Position numbers and translations under genes: made by a program. Positions 1-7,596 of a DNA stretch of 13,587 nt are shown piece by piece; the stretch's first letter is position 1, and every line of letters begins with the position of its first letter. The notes below the pieces were generated by a model. That model was not told the DNA's origin. It saw nothing but the letters and a program-made list of their open reading frames with translations, and did not search any database. The stretch covers positions 1 through 13,587 of the forward strand of contig JAGQQT010000049.1 in the NCBI GenBank assembly GCA_020426065.1, given 5' to 3'. The stretch comes from Planctomycetaceae bacterium. GTDB lineage: Bacteria; Planctomycetota; Planctomycetia; Planctomycetales; Planctomycetaceae.

Positions 1-1104
1 CAGAAATCCCTCACGTGCAGGTTGAGCAAAAAACGTTTCTGGCTGTTTAGCGGTGATCAGGACGGCCTCAGACTGAGGTACCAGTTTTTTGATTCGCTGA
101 AACTCGGCTTCGACTTCTGCCAGAGGAGCCACCTTGAGTTCTGCCGGTGCACCACCTTCACCCGGGAATGTTGCTGTGGGGCCGTTGGCAGGTTCGATCA
201 TCAGTTTGCGGGGAGCAACCAGGCAGGCCAGTTCGGCATCACCAAAATCTCTTAACAAACCCTGTACCTGGCGGTCGATTGGTTGATTCCAGATATCCAG
301 TCGGTTTTCGAAGTAACCACTAATCAGTGTGGAATCAATCCGGTTGTCAACCGCAGATGCATACAAGGCAAGCATGCCACCATCGCCATAGCCGGCAATT
401 CCCAGTTGGAGCAGGGCAGACTGACTGCGGATCCAGTCAACCAGAGCGAGAACCTTCTGGACTTCGTAACCTGTCATGGTTCTCCCCAGAATGAAGGCGG
501 GACGATGCAGGAATTCCCGATGAGTGAGATTGGCTCGCTGGTGTCGCTTGGACATGTCACGGCTGATCAGAGCGGGGACAATGACGTTCACCCCGGAAGC
601 GGCCAGCTGTAATGGGAGTTGTGACTCGGATGCGATTCCTTCGACCAGTCCACAAAGCTGTTCGGGAGTATGTGCGACATCCGACAGCACAATAGCCCAG
701 GCAATGGCTGGCTGCTTCGACTTCAAATAGAGTCCTTCTCCATGTACTCCGCCAAACACAGGCCAGCGGACACGATGAATTTCCGTGCCGGCATTTTCTC
801 CGACCAGGCTGGATTGATCAGTTGTAGCGACAAGTTCCAGAGCCGTGAAAGGGATTCTTTCATCAACCAGTCCGAGGGAAGATTTCAGTTTCTGGTGAGC
901 AATACCCCGCTGCGGCTCAGACAGGTCGAATGCTTTGTGACGGGTTTCCTCCAGCCGTTTGAGCAGAAATGCATCACACTCTTCAACGAGCCGGGAGGCT
1001 ATGTCACCTTCCCAGGTCAGCGGCTCGGTGCCAGGCAGCGGTTGTGCCCAAAGTGGAACACAAGAGAACATGAGAGCAATCGTGGAAACCAGCAGAACTC
1101 GCAT
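1..1104 (-). CDS. Exported alpha/beta-hydrolase-like protein, 3' end missing
   Basis: This reading frame stays open from an ATG at 1102-1104 to the left edge (368 codons seen), so the C-terminus lies outside the window. Residues 1-20 look like a signal peptide: MRV, a hydrophobic core, then a likely cut after LWA before QP. Around residues 112-330 the protein resembles an alpha/beta-hydrolase family common in planctomycetes and often annotated as acetyl xylan esterase-like or dienelactone hydrolase-like. Supporting segments are VRWPVFGGVHGEG, EVQKVLALVDWI, IAGYGDGGMLALY and FGDAELACLVAPR. The nucleophile elbow reads G-Y-G-D-G-G (residues 238-243), so Gly240 sits where Ser or Cys is expected. 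This may be a non-catalytic member or one with unusual chemistry. The start is supported by TAAGGA 7 nt upstream; the ATG further upstream closes after two codons. It follows the 1887-aa gene by 70 bp and may share its transcript. The fold is fairly sure, the substrate unknown. Confidence 0.8.
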   Translation of the reverse strand, partial: MRVLLVSTIALMFSCVPLWAQPLPGTEPLTWEGDIASRLVEECDAFLLKRLEETRHKAFDLSEPQRGIAHQKLKSSLGLVDERIPFTALELVATTDQSSLVGENAGTEIHRVRWPVFGGVHGEGLYLKSKQPAIAWAIVLSDVAHTPEQLCGLVEGIASESQLPLQLAASGVNVIVPALISRDMSKRHQRANLTHREFLHRPAFILGRTMTGYEVQKVLALVDWIRSQSALLQLGIAGYGDGGMLALYASAVDNRIDSTLISGYFENRLDIWNQPIDRQVQGLLRDFGDAELACLVAPRKLMIEPANGPTATFPGEGGAPAELKVAPLAEVEAEFQRIKKLVPQSEAVLITAKQPETFFAQPAREGFL

Positions 1105-1111
1105 CAGTTCA

Positions 1112-1117
1112 TCCTTA
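1112..1117 (-). promoter_or_regulatory. Shine-Dalgarno site of the hydrolase-like gene
   Basis: The minus strand reads TAAGGA, 7 nt before the ATG at 1104. It favours that ATG over the one 8 nt further upstream, which lies inside the spacer and opens only a two-codon frame. In the rest of the 70-bp gap (1105-1174) I see no clear promoter or hairpin terminator. Confidence 0.6.
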
Positions 1118-1174
1118 CCTTCGTTCAAAATGAGGGCTGATAGCTAACCAGTACTGCACCGACAGTCAGTGGAA

Positions 1175-4100
1175 TCAATGATGAGACATGACGGGGATTT
1201 CGTGAATGAAAAGATCCCCGTTGCGGAGCAGAACCGTGATCTGATTGTGACTATCATTGGCCAGTAATGCCACTGGATGAGCGGGGAGAGACGCTTCGGC
1301 ATCCAGTAGCAGTCCCAGTTTATCATCCTCTTTCTGATAAATCTGCCAGCGTTCGGACGTCCGGACGACCAGGCGGCCATCTCGTAAAAACGTAGCCACC
1401 GGATTTTCGAGAGAGGCCGAGATCCCGGAAACTTCATCAGGCCAGTACATGCTTCCGCCAAACTCGTGCATCAGGGCGATCCGGGGAAAAGTCTGCTCCG
1501 TGGAAGCCACAATACCCCGAATCATCTGATCAAGCTCAATGATCTGCATCTGGCTTTTGGCCGAATTCCAGATGCAGAGTTTATCATTCAAGCCAAAATA
1601 GACCCGCTCTCTGCGGACGGTCATGGGGACGGGGACAAACATGGGGGCTTCACCAATCTCCGGCAATTGTGAGATCAGTGAGCGGTCAGACTGAATCGCT
1701 CCGTGATGATTCAGGCAGACCAGAGAGAGGTCCCGGCGTAGCACCCAGCAGAAAGAGCTACTCTTCTGATAAGTGATACCGATCGCATCATCGGGGAGCC
1801 AGCCTGGTGTTTCTGCGTTGGCAGCAGGAAAATTATTGGTCGCTGGCATGTATTTTCGTGAGAGTGGTGGTCCACCCAGCGGAAACACCGCCAGCTCTCT
1901 GTTTTTTTCCACATAGGTAAGAAATACGGGAGCATCCCGCAGCATGTGTGAACTCCAGGAGAAGCACTGAAATTGATGAGGAGAGTCCCAGGCTGTTCGT
2001 GCGATGGATAGTTTCTGGGAGGTATCTCCCGCTGCGATAAAACCGTTTTCAATCGTCAATGCGGTGTGCCAATTCACACTGGAATTGAGACTGCTCTTCA
2101 TGACCAGCCGGGGAGCATTCGTCTGGAATGTCCTTGGGTTTCTCGCGGCACGAAGGGGAACGAGCCGCTTGACTGATGGCTTCTGGCGATTTGCTTCTCG
2201 ATATCGTTTACAGTCGCGGGAGTGGAGTTTATCGTGCTTGGCAAGATTCTCCAGAACTCCTACCAGCCGTGCGTTCTGCTGTTGTTGAGGAATCATCAGC
2301 TCTCGGGCGGCGATAACACGAGCAGTGTCCTCAAACTGATCTCGCAAATTCCCTTCAGTGCAGTGGTTGGCATGACGGACGAGAATCTCCAGAGACTCCG
2401 CCAGCTTTTGTGGAAAGGGTTCGTCCTGGATTTTCAGCAGATAATCTCGGACATCATCATGCCAGAAGTTGCGTGACATCAGATTGAAGCCTTCATCCAG
2501 ACAACGGTTTGCCTGAACAGAGTAGGGCCAGCCGGACTGCAGAGTTGTCAGGGCCCGTGAAGGATCGTGCAGTCGTTCTTCTTCAAGTCTGGCGGCATTG
2601 ATGCGGTCCTCTTTCTGTAAAGAAACTTTCACTGCCTGCTCGTAGAATTCTCTGGCAAGATCCAGCTCTTCCAGCTTCTCGTATAACTCTCCCACCCGCT
2701 CGTGATTTTCGAGTTTCAGGTACAACTCGATCGCTTCCTGAAACTGGCCAGCCCGTTCATAACATCGAGCCGCTTCCTGGGGATTGGAAAGTTTATCGCG
2801 ATAAATGACCGCCGCCTCACCAAAGAATCCGCCCTGTTCCAGGGTACGGGCAGCCAGAGAGAAATCGCCCAGCAGGTGAGCATAAATGTACGCAGCTCGC
2901 CGGTAGCGCTGCAGTTGAATTTCCCTTAACGCCAGTTCTCGATAGCGCTCATAAAGACGAACCGACAGATCCATCGGGAGATCCCACACATCTCCAAAAC
3001 CGGAGGCCCCGAACAAACCTGCCAGACTGAATTCGATCAGACTGGGCATAAGTGATGAGGAACCGGAATCGATTCCCGGTTGAGTTCCCTGAGCGGTCGG
3101 AATGGCGAACTTGAGTCCATGATCCGGATCATCCTTCAGCATCTTCATCAGCTTTTCCACCGCTCGACGCCGGGCATCGGTCACGTCGGCAATGTTTTTG
3201 AGGACATTCTGGCTCCAGTCCTGCATGTGATTCACCCATGTCTTCTGAGAAGCTGTCGGTGGTGCCAGTTGAGCGATTTTATGAGCCAGATAAGCCAGCG
3301 GAAGTAGTCCCAGACTTGGGATCATGCCAGCAATGCGGGCCGCCATGCCTGCTGCCTGTCCAATGCCTGAACCAATTTTGGATAACCCGCCTGGCTTGTT
3401 CTTCTGATCTTTTTGTTGGGAAGGGGAACGCTCTTTTCCCTTAAACATACCCGTTAATGCGGTTGACATCTTCCCGAGCATTTTCTGTATGGAAGCGGTC
3501 ATCGAGGAAGAACCTGGCGCAATTTCTTTAGCGCGGGCCCCAATGCCGTCTGCCATCTGCTGGTAGACTTCTTCCATAGTGGGTGGCTCAAGAGGGCCAA
3601 TACTGTGGATCCGCGAATTGAGATAGAGATCAGGCTCGGCAGAATCCCAGCGGATTTCTCCTACTTCCAGAGGACGAAGCAGATCAGCAATCTGCGCAAA
3701 ATCGTATTGCTCGCAGGCGATCAATCCGGAAGTCGGGTGCCAGACGTAAGCTGCGATCTCAGGATCCAGCAGGCTGGGCCACTCTTCATCGAGCACAGGT
3801 GGAAAGAGTTCGGAGCGTACCGGCAGAAAAACTTTCTCTGCAATTCTTCCATAGGCAATGACATTCGCAGGTGTGGTGCTGATCTTCCCGGGAAAAGAGG
3901 GGACCACCACTCCTGCGGGTGAAGGATCGCTCGTGGAACGGGGGACGATCAGCAGTGGAGCGTTCTCGTTGATACAAAGCAGGCGCAGTGTCTCCAGCCA
4001 GTCCTCTGCTCGAACACCGGGAATAAACCAGGCCAGCTGTTCCCGCACAGGATGCCGTGTCGACTTCAGTTTTAGAGTGACCGCATTCACAACCAGCTCC

Positions 4101-6838
4101 TGACAATCGGCTTCAGATAACGTTCCAGAATTGTTGTACCGGGCTTTTGTCTGCTGATCACCAATAAAGTATTCAATGCCAAAGTAGATGCCATCGGAAG
4201 TCACACCGGAAACATCCTGATCATCCAGTACGAAAGTGATTTCCGGCAGAGAATGATCCGATCCACGCAGGTGGAGCAATCCACGAGAGTCGAGAATCAT
4301 CCACCCGCCTTGTGGAAATTCAATCCGCTGAAACTTGTACTTGGCCTGATCAGGAGCGGTACTCTGGCCAAATTGGAAATCCTGCCCCTCAATGGTTACC
4401 CCTGCCGACTTGAACTGCATGCGGTGCAGTCCCAACAAGATGAATTCCCGAAATTCATCACGGATTTTGAACTGGATTTGACCTTCTTTGTTGATCCGAA
4501 CTCCCTGCATTGTATTTCGGTATGTTCTTAACTTCACATTCTCTGTGACCCAGGAATTGTTCAGGGCATCCCCCAGGTCACTCCCATAAAGTTTGTGTGG
4601 TTTCATATCCGGTAATTGCCATGTCATCCAGGAGACACGGTAATAACCGTTTTTTTCAGGAACGGCGATGCGTTGACCATCACAGCAGAAAACGGGAGCG
4701 CCTTCCTGAGGCAGGGGAATCGATCCAAGTACAGACTTGGAATCTCCATCCACTTTGAAGACAGAGCCCTGCCGATTCACAGCCACTGGACAACCTAACG
4801 CAGGGCAATCGGCAATGGCCAGGATGTCCGACTGGGCATAGGAACCTGCGGGTAAAACTGTTGTATAGGTTGGAACTCCATCTGCAAAACTGAGAGCGAG
4901 GATGTGCTGATATTCATTCTTGAAAAATCGCCCACTGAGGTGTTGATAAGGAATGGACACATCCCGACAGACTTCCCGACCAGTAGACAGATCGATCGCT
5001 GTCAGGTTTCTCCGCTTCTGATCGTACAGACAGACCACAGACTGCAGGAAGAAAATGTGAGTGCAGGTCTGGGGGGGCCTGGCGATAACGTTGACCTCTG
5101 TCTCTCCACTGCTGAGGTCGACCTGAATCTGATGCAACGGGGTGGTTCCAGGAGTTCCGATAATCAAATCAGCCCAGTTGTTCAATGCATCATGCCTGGC
5201 TCCCAGAATCCGCTTGGTAAGAGGAATCTTGTCAGATAACTGCAACGCTCCCCGTTTTCGATCATCCCAGAGAGTGAGTCGGCAGTCGTGAGTAATGGCC
5301 AGCAGTTGAGTTGCATTGGCCAGGTCTCCCAGCAGGAAGGCAGCGTAGGGATGGACCTGATGACTAAGACGCAGTGGAAATGGTTCCATGTGGCAGATGG
5401 CAGGGAGATCGGGATTCTGTCTCGAATCAATCAGTTTCGGCCGCTTTGCGGGGGACGCATACAGCAAATCCAGATCGACTTTCGCCTGCTTGAGAATCCG
5501 GTCCCCCTGAGGAGTCCAATGCAGAAATCGGATCTCTCCCTTCCTATCAACAGTGATCAAAAACAGTCGTGCCACGCGAATGTTCCGCAGGCTTTCTCGC
5601 AGGCCTTTGTCGAGGGCTCCTGCAGGGGATGTAATCAGGATCAGATCGGAATCGGGTTCCATGTTTTCCATCAGCTGGGGCAGAGCTGCTCCCGGATGCA
5701 GATCCGGCGTGATTACTGCCAGATGAGCCTGCAGCTCTTCAAGTGAATTGGCTGCGAACTGTTCCACGTCCGATCCGTTCGCCCGGTAAAGCGAGATTTC
5801 ATCCGTCCGGGAAGGATTGACCAGCACAGACAACCCTGCTGCGGTCGCAAACAGACGGGGCACTCCCCACATCCGAATGCCCATATCCTGCAGAACAATC
5901 TGTGTGTGGAACGGATTGGCTGGGGGCTTTTCCCGTCGAATATACAACGCTTCATTCATCGCCAGGCGGGTCATCAGCACATCGGTGTCATTGGCCAGTT
6001 CGCTGAGCAATAACCGGTCATATGGTCCGCGATTCGTGATATCCGAAACGCCGCCCACTGGAAGTTCCGTCTCTTCCAGCAGATGCTGCGGAAAGTGGAG
6101 AATCCCGGCCAGATGATGCGTGAGTTTAGCCAGGCCACTGAATTCCTCATCGCTTTTCAGCGATTTCAGAAACTGGACTGGTGTCAGCACTTCCGGTTCG
6201 GGAAGCGCCAGCTCGCTGTCTTCCTGAAAATCAGGAAGCACTTCCAGACCAGTCAGCTGGCGGGATTTCAATCTCCCCGGTGTCATGCGTCGAATAGCAT
6301 CCCGCAACTGTCGCCCGAAGGTTGAGCGATCAGCCCGCATCGCTTCCTGTTCCACAGGTTGCAGCAGAATCTCCGGGAAAACAGGGGAACGCAGTTCCTT
6401 GTGCAGAATGCTGGCCGAAGGGCTGCTGTTCTCCTTTTGAAACTGCTCGGAAAACATGTCGAGCAGAATCGCTTTGGAGGTCGTGTTGGCAGGGGAATCC
6501 AGAAATAAGCGATGCAGATCCGTAAATTGAGCGATTGCTTTACGACGTGCCCGCGCGCGGGCCGCATCTGCAATGTTTGTTTCATCAGCTCCTTCGAGTT
6601 GATCGAAAATCCCCAAAGCCAGTTCCTCACTCCAGTCCTTTCGACACGCCGCCAGTACCAGCAGAGTGATGGAGAACGGAGGCAACCGCCGGGCGGTCGA
6701 CTGGCGATAAATCAGAGTCAGTTCTTCGCGAAAGACAATGGTTCGGCCATCCGTCCATGTCACTGCTTCTCCTGCTCCACTCCATTGCCAGAAACTGTTC
6801 TGGCGTTGGCGAAGGTAGTCCCGGGTCAGCTCATTCAT
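1175..6838 (-). CDS. Giant vWA-like / beta-propeller / TPR-like protein of a MoxR-linked system
   Basis: This 1887-aa protein has no signal peptide or clear membrane helix and is probably cytoplasmic. Regions in order: 1-130, helical, with a PPF...LLVLAAC segment; 230-455, vWA-like, with a GPYDRLLLSELA lead-in and a core strand followed by RMWGVPRLFATAAGLSVL; about 485-900, beta-rich, WD-like repeats (such as LLAITHDCRLTLWD) suggesting a propeller; 930-1085, mixed; 1150-1194, glycine-rich and hydrophobic; 1295-1440, TPR-like helical repeats (AARCYERAGQFQEAIELY, then GELYEKLEELDLAREFYEQA); about 1580-1887, a second WD-like beta-rich region (LNDKLCIWNSA). The ATG overlaps the stop of the 253-aa gene in an ATGA and has GAGGGG 8 nt upstream. 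With MoxR two genes upstream, it fits the scaffold and vWA role of MoxR-vWA-beta-propeller (bpX) ternary systems. The MIDAS residues of the vWA are lost. The gene is certain; domain limits are read by eye, and the system assignment is inferred. Confidence 0.9.
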   Translation of the reverse strand: MNELTRDYLRQRQNSFWQWSGAGEAVTWTDGRTIVFREELTLIYRQSTARRLPPFSITLLVLAACRKDWSEELALGIFDQLEGADETNIADAARARARRKAIAQFTDLHRLFLDSPANTTSKAILLDMFSEQFQKENSSPSASILHKELRSPVFPEILLQPVEQEAMRADRSTFGRQLRDAIRRMTPGRLKSRQLTGLEVLPDFQEDSELALPEPEVLTPVQFLKSLKSDEEFSGLAKLTHHLAGILHFPQHLLEETELPVGGVSDITNRGPYDRLLLSELANDTDVLMTRLAMNEALYIRREKPPANPFHTQIVLQDMGIRMWGVPRLFATAAGLSVLVNPSRTDEISLYRANGSDVEQFAANSLEELQAHLAVITPDLHPGAALPQLMENMEPDSDLILITSPAGALDKGLRESLRNIRVARLFLITVDRKGEIRFLHWTPQGDRILKQAKVDLDLLYASPAKRPKLIDSRQNPDLPAICHMEPFPLRLSHQVHPYAAFLLGDLANATQLLAITHDCRLTLWDDRKRGALQLSDKIPLTKRILGARHDALNNWADLIIGTPGTTPLHQIQVDLSSGETEVNVIARPPQTCTHIFFLQSVVCLYDQKRRNLTAIDLSTGREVCRDVSIPYQHLSGRFFKNEYQHILALSFADGVPTYTTVLPAGSYAQSDILAIADCPALGCPVAVNRQGSVFKVDGDSKSVLGSIPLPQEGAPVFCCDGQRIAVPEKNGYYRVSWMTWQLPDMKPHKLYGSDLGDALNNSWVTENVKLRTYRNTMQGVRINKEGQIQFKIRDEFREFILLGLHRMQFKSAGVTIEGQDFQFGQSTAPDQAKYKFQRIEFPQGGWMILDSRGLLHLRGSDHSLPEITFVLDDQDVSGVTSDGIYFGIEYFIGDQQTKARYNNSGTLSEADCQELVVNAVTLKLKSTRHPVREQLAWFIPGVRAEDWLETLRLLCINENAPLLIVPRSTSDPSPAGVVVPSFPGKISTTPANVIAYGRIAEKVFLPVRSELFPPVLDEEWPSLLDPEIAAYVWHPTSGLIACEQYDFAQIADLLRPLEVGEIRWDSAEPDLYLNSRIHSIGPLEPPTMEEVYQQMADGIGARAKEIAPGSSSMTASIQKMLGKMSTALTGMFKGKERSPSQQKDQKNKPGGLSKIGSGIGQAAGMAARIAGMIPSLGLLPLAYLAHKIAQLAPPTASQKTWVNHMQDWSQNVLKNIADVTDARRRAVEKLMKMLKDDPDHGLKFAIPTAQGTQPGIDSGSSSLMPSLIEFSLAGLFGASGFGDVWDLPMDLSVRLYERYRELALREIQLQRYRRAAYIYAHLLGDFSLAARTLEQGGFFGEAAVIYRDKLSNPQEAARCYERAGQFQEAIELYLKLENHERVGELYEKLEELDLAREFYEQAVKVSLQKEDRINAARLEEERLHDPSRALTTLQSGWPYSVQANRCLDEGFNLMSRNFWHDDVRDYLLKIQDEPFPQKLAESLEILVRHANHCTEGNLRDQFEDTARVIAARELMIPQQQQNARLVGVLENLAKHDKLHSRDCKRYREANRQKPSVKRLVPLRAARNPRTFQTNAPRLVMKSSLNSSVNWHTALTIENGFIAAGDTSQKLSIARTAWDSPHQFQCFSWSSHMLRDAPVFLTYVEKNRELAVFPLGGPPLSRKYMPATNNFPAANAETPGWLPDDAIGITYQKSSSFCWVLRRDLSLVCLNHHGAIQSDRSLISQLPEIGEAPMFVPVPMTVRRERVYFGLNDKLCIWNSAKSQMQIIELDQMIRGIVASTEQTFPRIALMHEFGGSMYWPDEVSGISASLENPVATFLRDGRLVVRTSERWQIYQKEDDKLGLLLDAEASLPAHPVALLANDSHNQITVLLRNGDLFIHEIPVMSHH
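2519..2956 (-). other. TPR-like helical repeats within the 1887-aa protein
   Basis: Residues 1295-1440 form successive helix pairs with the small/aromatic spacing of TPR or SEL1-like units. Examples are RRAAYIYAHLLGDFSLAA, GEAAVIYRDKLSNPQEAARC, YERAGQFQEAIELYLKLE and LYEKLEELDLAREFYEQAV. Such repeats usually bind other proteins. They sit between the glycine-rich hydrophobic stretch and the C-terminal propeller-like region. Confidence 0.65.
5474..5911 (-). other. Degenerate von Willebrand A-like domain within the 1887-aa protein
   Basis: Residues 310-455 follow the vWA pattern. A hydrophobic strand (IVLQD) runs into a helix (PRLFATAAGLSVL). Later, PGAALPQLM stands for the usual T..GAAL helix start, and DLILITSPAG stands for the strand that normally ends in TD. 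The MIDAS motif DxSxS reads D318-M-G-I-R322 (bases 5873-5887). The downstream Thr is not evident, and the final Asp is Ser. Metal binding by this site is therefore unlikely. The fold call is by pattern and should be tested with a profile search. Confidence 0.6.
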
Positions 6839-7596
6839 GACAAGTTCCCCTCATCAGTCACCTGCCGGAGGGTTCTCCGCACGGACTGCCGGGTGGCAGG
6901 GACAAACTGATCGGGTTCGATGACTTCGGCGGGTCGATCTGGAAACAGAATGGCGAATTGACCTGACTCCAGATCGAGCCGTTCCCGAATGACTTTAGAC
7001 GTCACTTGGGGTGACCACCTCCAGCCAGCCTGAATTGCCAGCCCACTTTCCAGGACGAATCGTTGGCACAGCAAAGCAGGGAGTGGCGTGCCGATCACCA
7101 GGACATTGCCATCTGATGAGGCAGCATACTGGCAATGTGAAAAATTGATTTTCAGATTGGATTCCACAAATACCAGCCAGCTGTCCAGCGAACACATCAG
7201 GGCGGAACTGGGGCGATACTCTGAGCTGCGAACCAGTTGAATCTGGACCGGAGCAGGGCAGCGGCCCGGATAAGAGGCTGCTGGCAGGCTGATGGGAACA
7301 AGGTCCTGCAATGATTGCCAGGTCAGCTCTGGCAGTTTGCGTGAAGGGAGCAGTTGGCGACGTGAGCGGAGGACAGGGAGCCCTTCATGATTCTGTTCCA
7401 CCAGCCACCATTCGGCCTGTGGCAGGCTGTTTTGCAGTGTATGCGAATCCGTATCCGGGCAGAGCCAGTACAGTCCTTCAGCGGTCGCCATCTTCAACCC
7501 GGTCCGATCTCGCAGTTTCCAGACTGCAGGCAGATCGGCTGGCCTGAGCGATGCTAGCCAACTGCCGATTCGGATGTCGTTGTGAGTTGTTGCCAC
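6835..7596 (-). CDS. Unrecognised 253-aa protein, third gene of the MoxR block
   Basis: I do not recognise this family with certainty. The protein is soluble-looking, with no signal peptide or membrane helix. It opens with IRIGSWLASLRPADLPAVWKLRD and has a Trp-rich, beta-leaning middle (EWWLVEQN, DSWLVFVES) and a basic C-terminus (ATRQSVRRTLRQV). By position and size it may be one of the small bpX-type domains that accompany MoxR-vWA-beta-propeller systems; this is inference. The start is a GTG at 7594-7596, 43 nt inside the MoxR gene, with only a weak upstream purine stretch. An internal ATG at residue 36 (7489-7491) would remove the overlap but also the conserved-looking N-terminus, so I prefer the GTG. 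The stop overlaps the next start in an ATGA, which suggests translational coupling with the giant protein. Confidence 0.85.
   Translation of the reverse strand: MATTHNDIRIGSWLASLRPADLPAVWKLRDRTGLKMATAEGLYWLCPDTDSHTLQNSLPQAEWWLVEQNHEGLPVLRSRRQLLPSRKLPELTWQSLQDLVPISLPAASYPGRCPAPVQIQLVRSSEYRPSSALMCSLDSWLVFVESNLKINFSHCQYAASSDGNVLVIGTPLPALLCQRFVLESGLAIQAGWRWSPQVTSKVIRERLDLESGQFAILFPDRPAEVIEPDQFVPATRQSVRRTLRQVTDEGNLS
6847..6852 (-). promoter_or_regulatory. Shine-Dalgarno site of the 1887-aa gene
   Basis: The minus strand reads GAGGGG, 8 nt before the ATG at 6838 and inside the end of the 253-aa gene. It supports this start and coupled translation across the 4-nt ATGA overlap. Confidence 0.7.

Noticed and set aside
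1105..1174. The gap after the 1887-aa gene, as a possible terminator or independent promoter.
   Set aside because: No stem followed by a T-run and no convincing -35/-10 pair can be seen. Only a Shine-Dalgarno site is supported.
5071..5077. A run of seven G on the plus strand (seven C in the coding strand of the 1887-aa gene), which could be a slippage or phase-variation tract.
   Set aside because: It encodes an ordinary Pro-Pro in a frame that is intact on both sides, it is a single short tract far from the gene start, and nothing else suggests phase variation.
1175..6838. A toxin, nuclease or protease effector domain hidden in the 1887-aa protein.
   Set aside because: I searched by eye for nuclease (HNH, PD-ExK), trypsin-like GDSGG and TIR-like motifs and found none that is convincing. 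A stretch such as IDSGSSSL is a linker without the rest of a protease.
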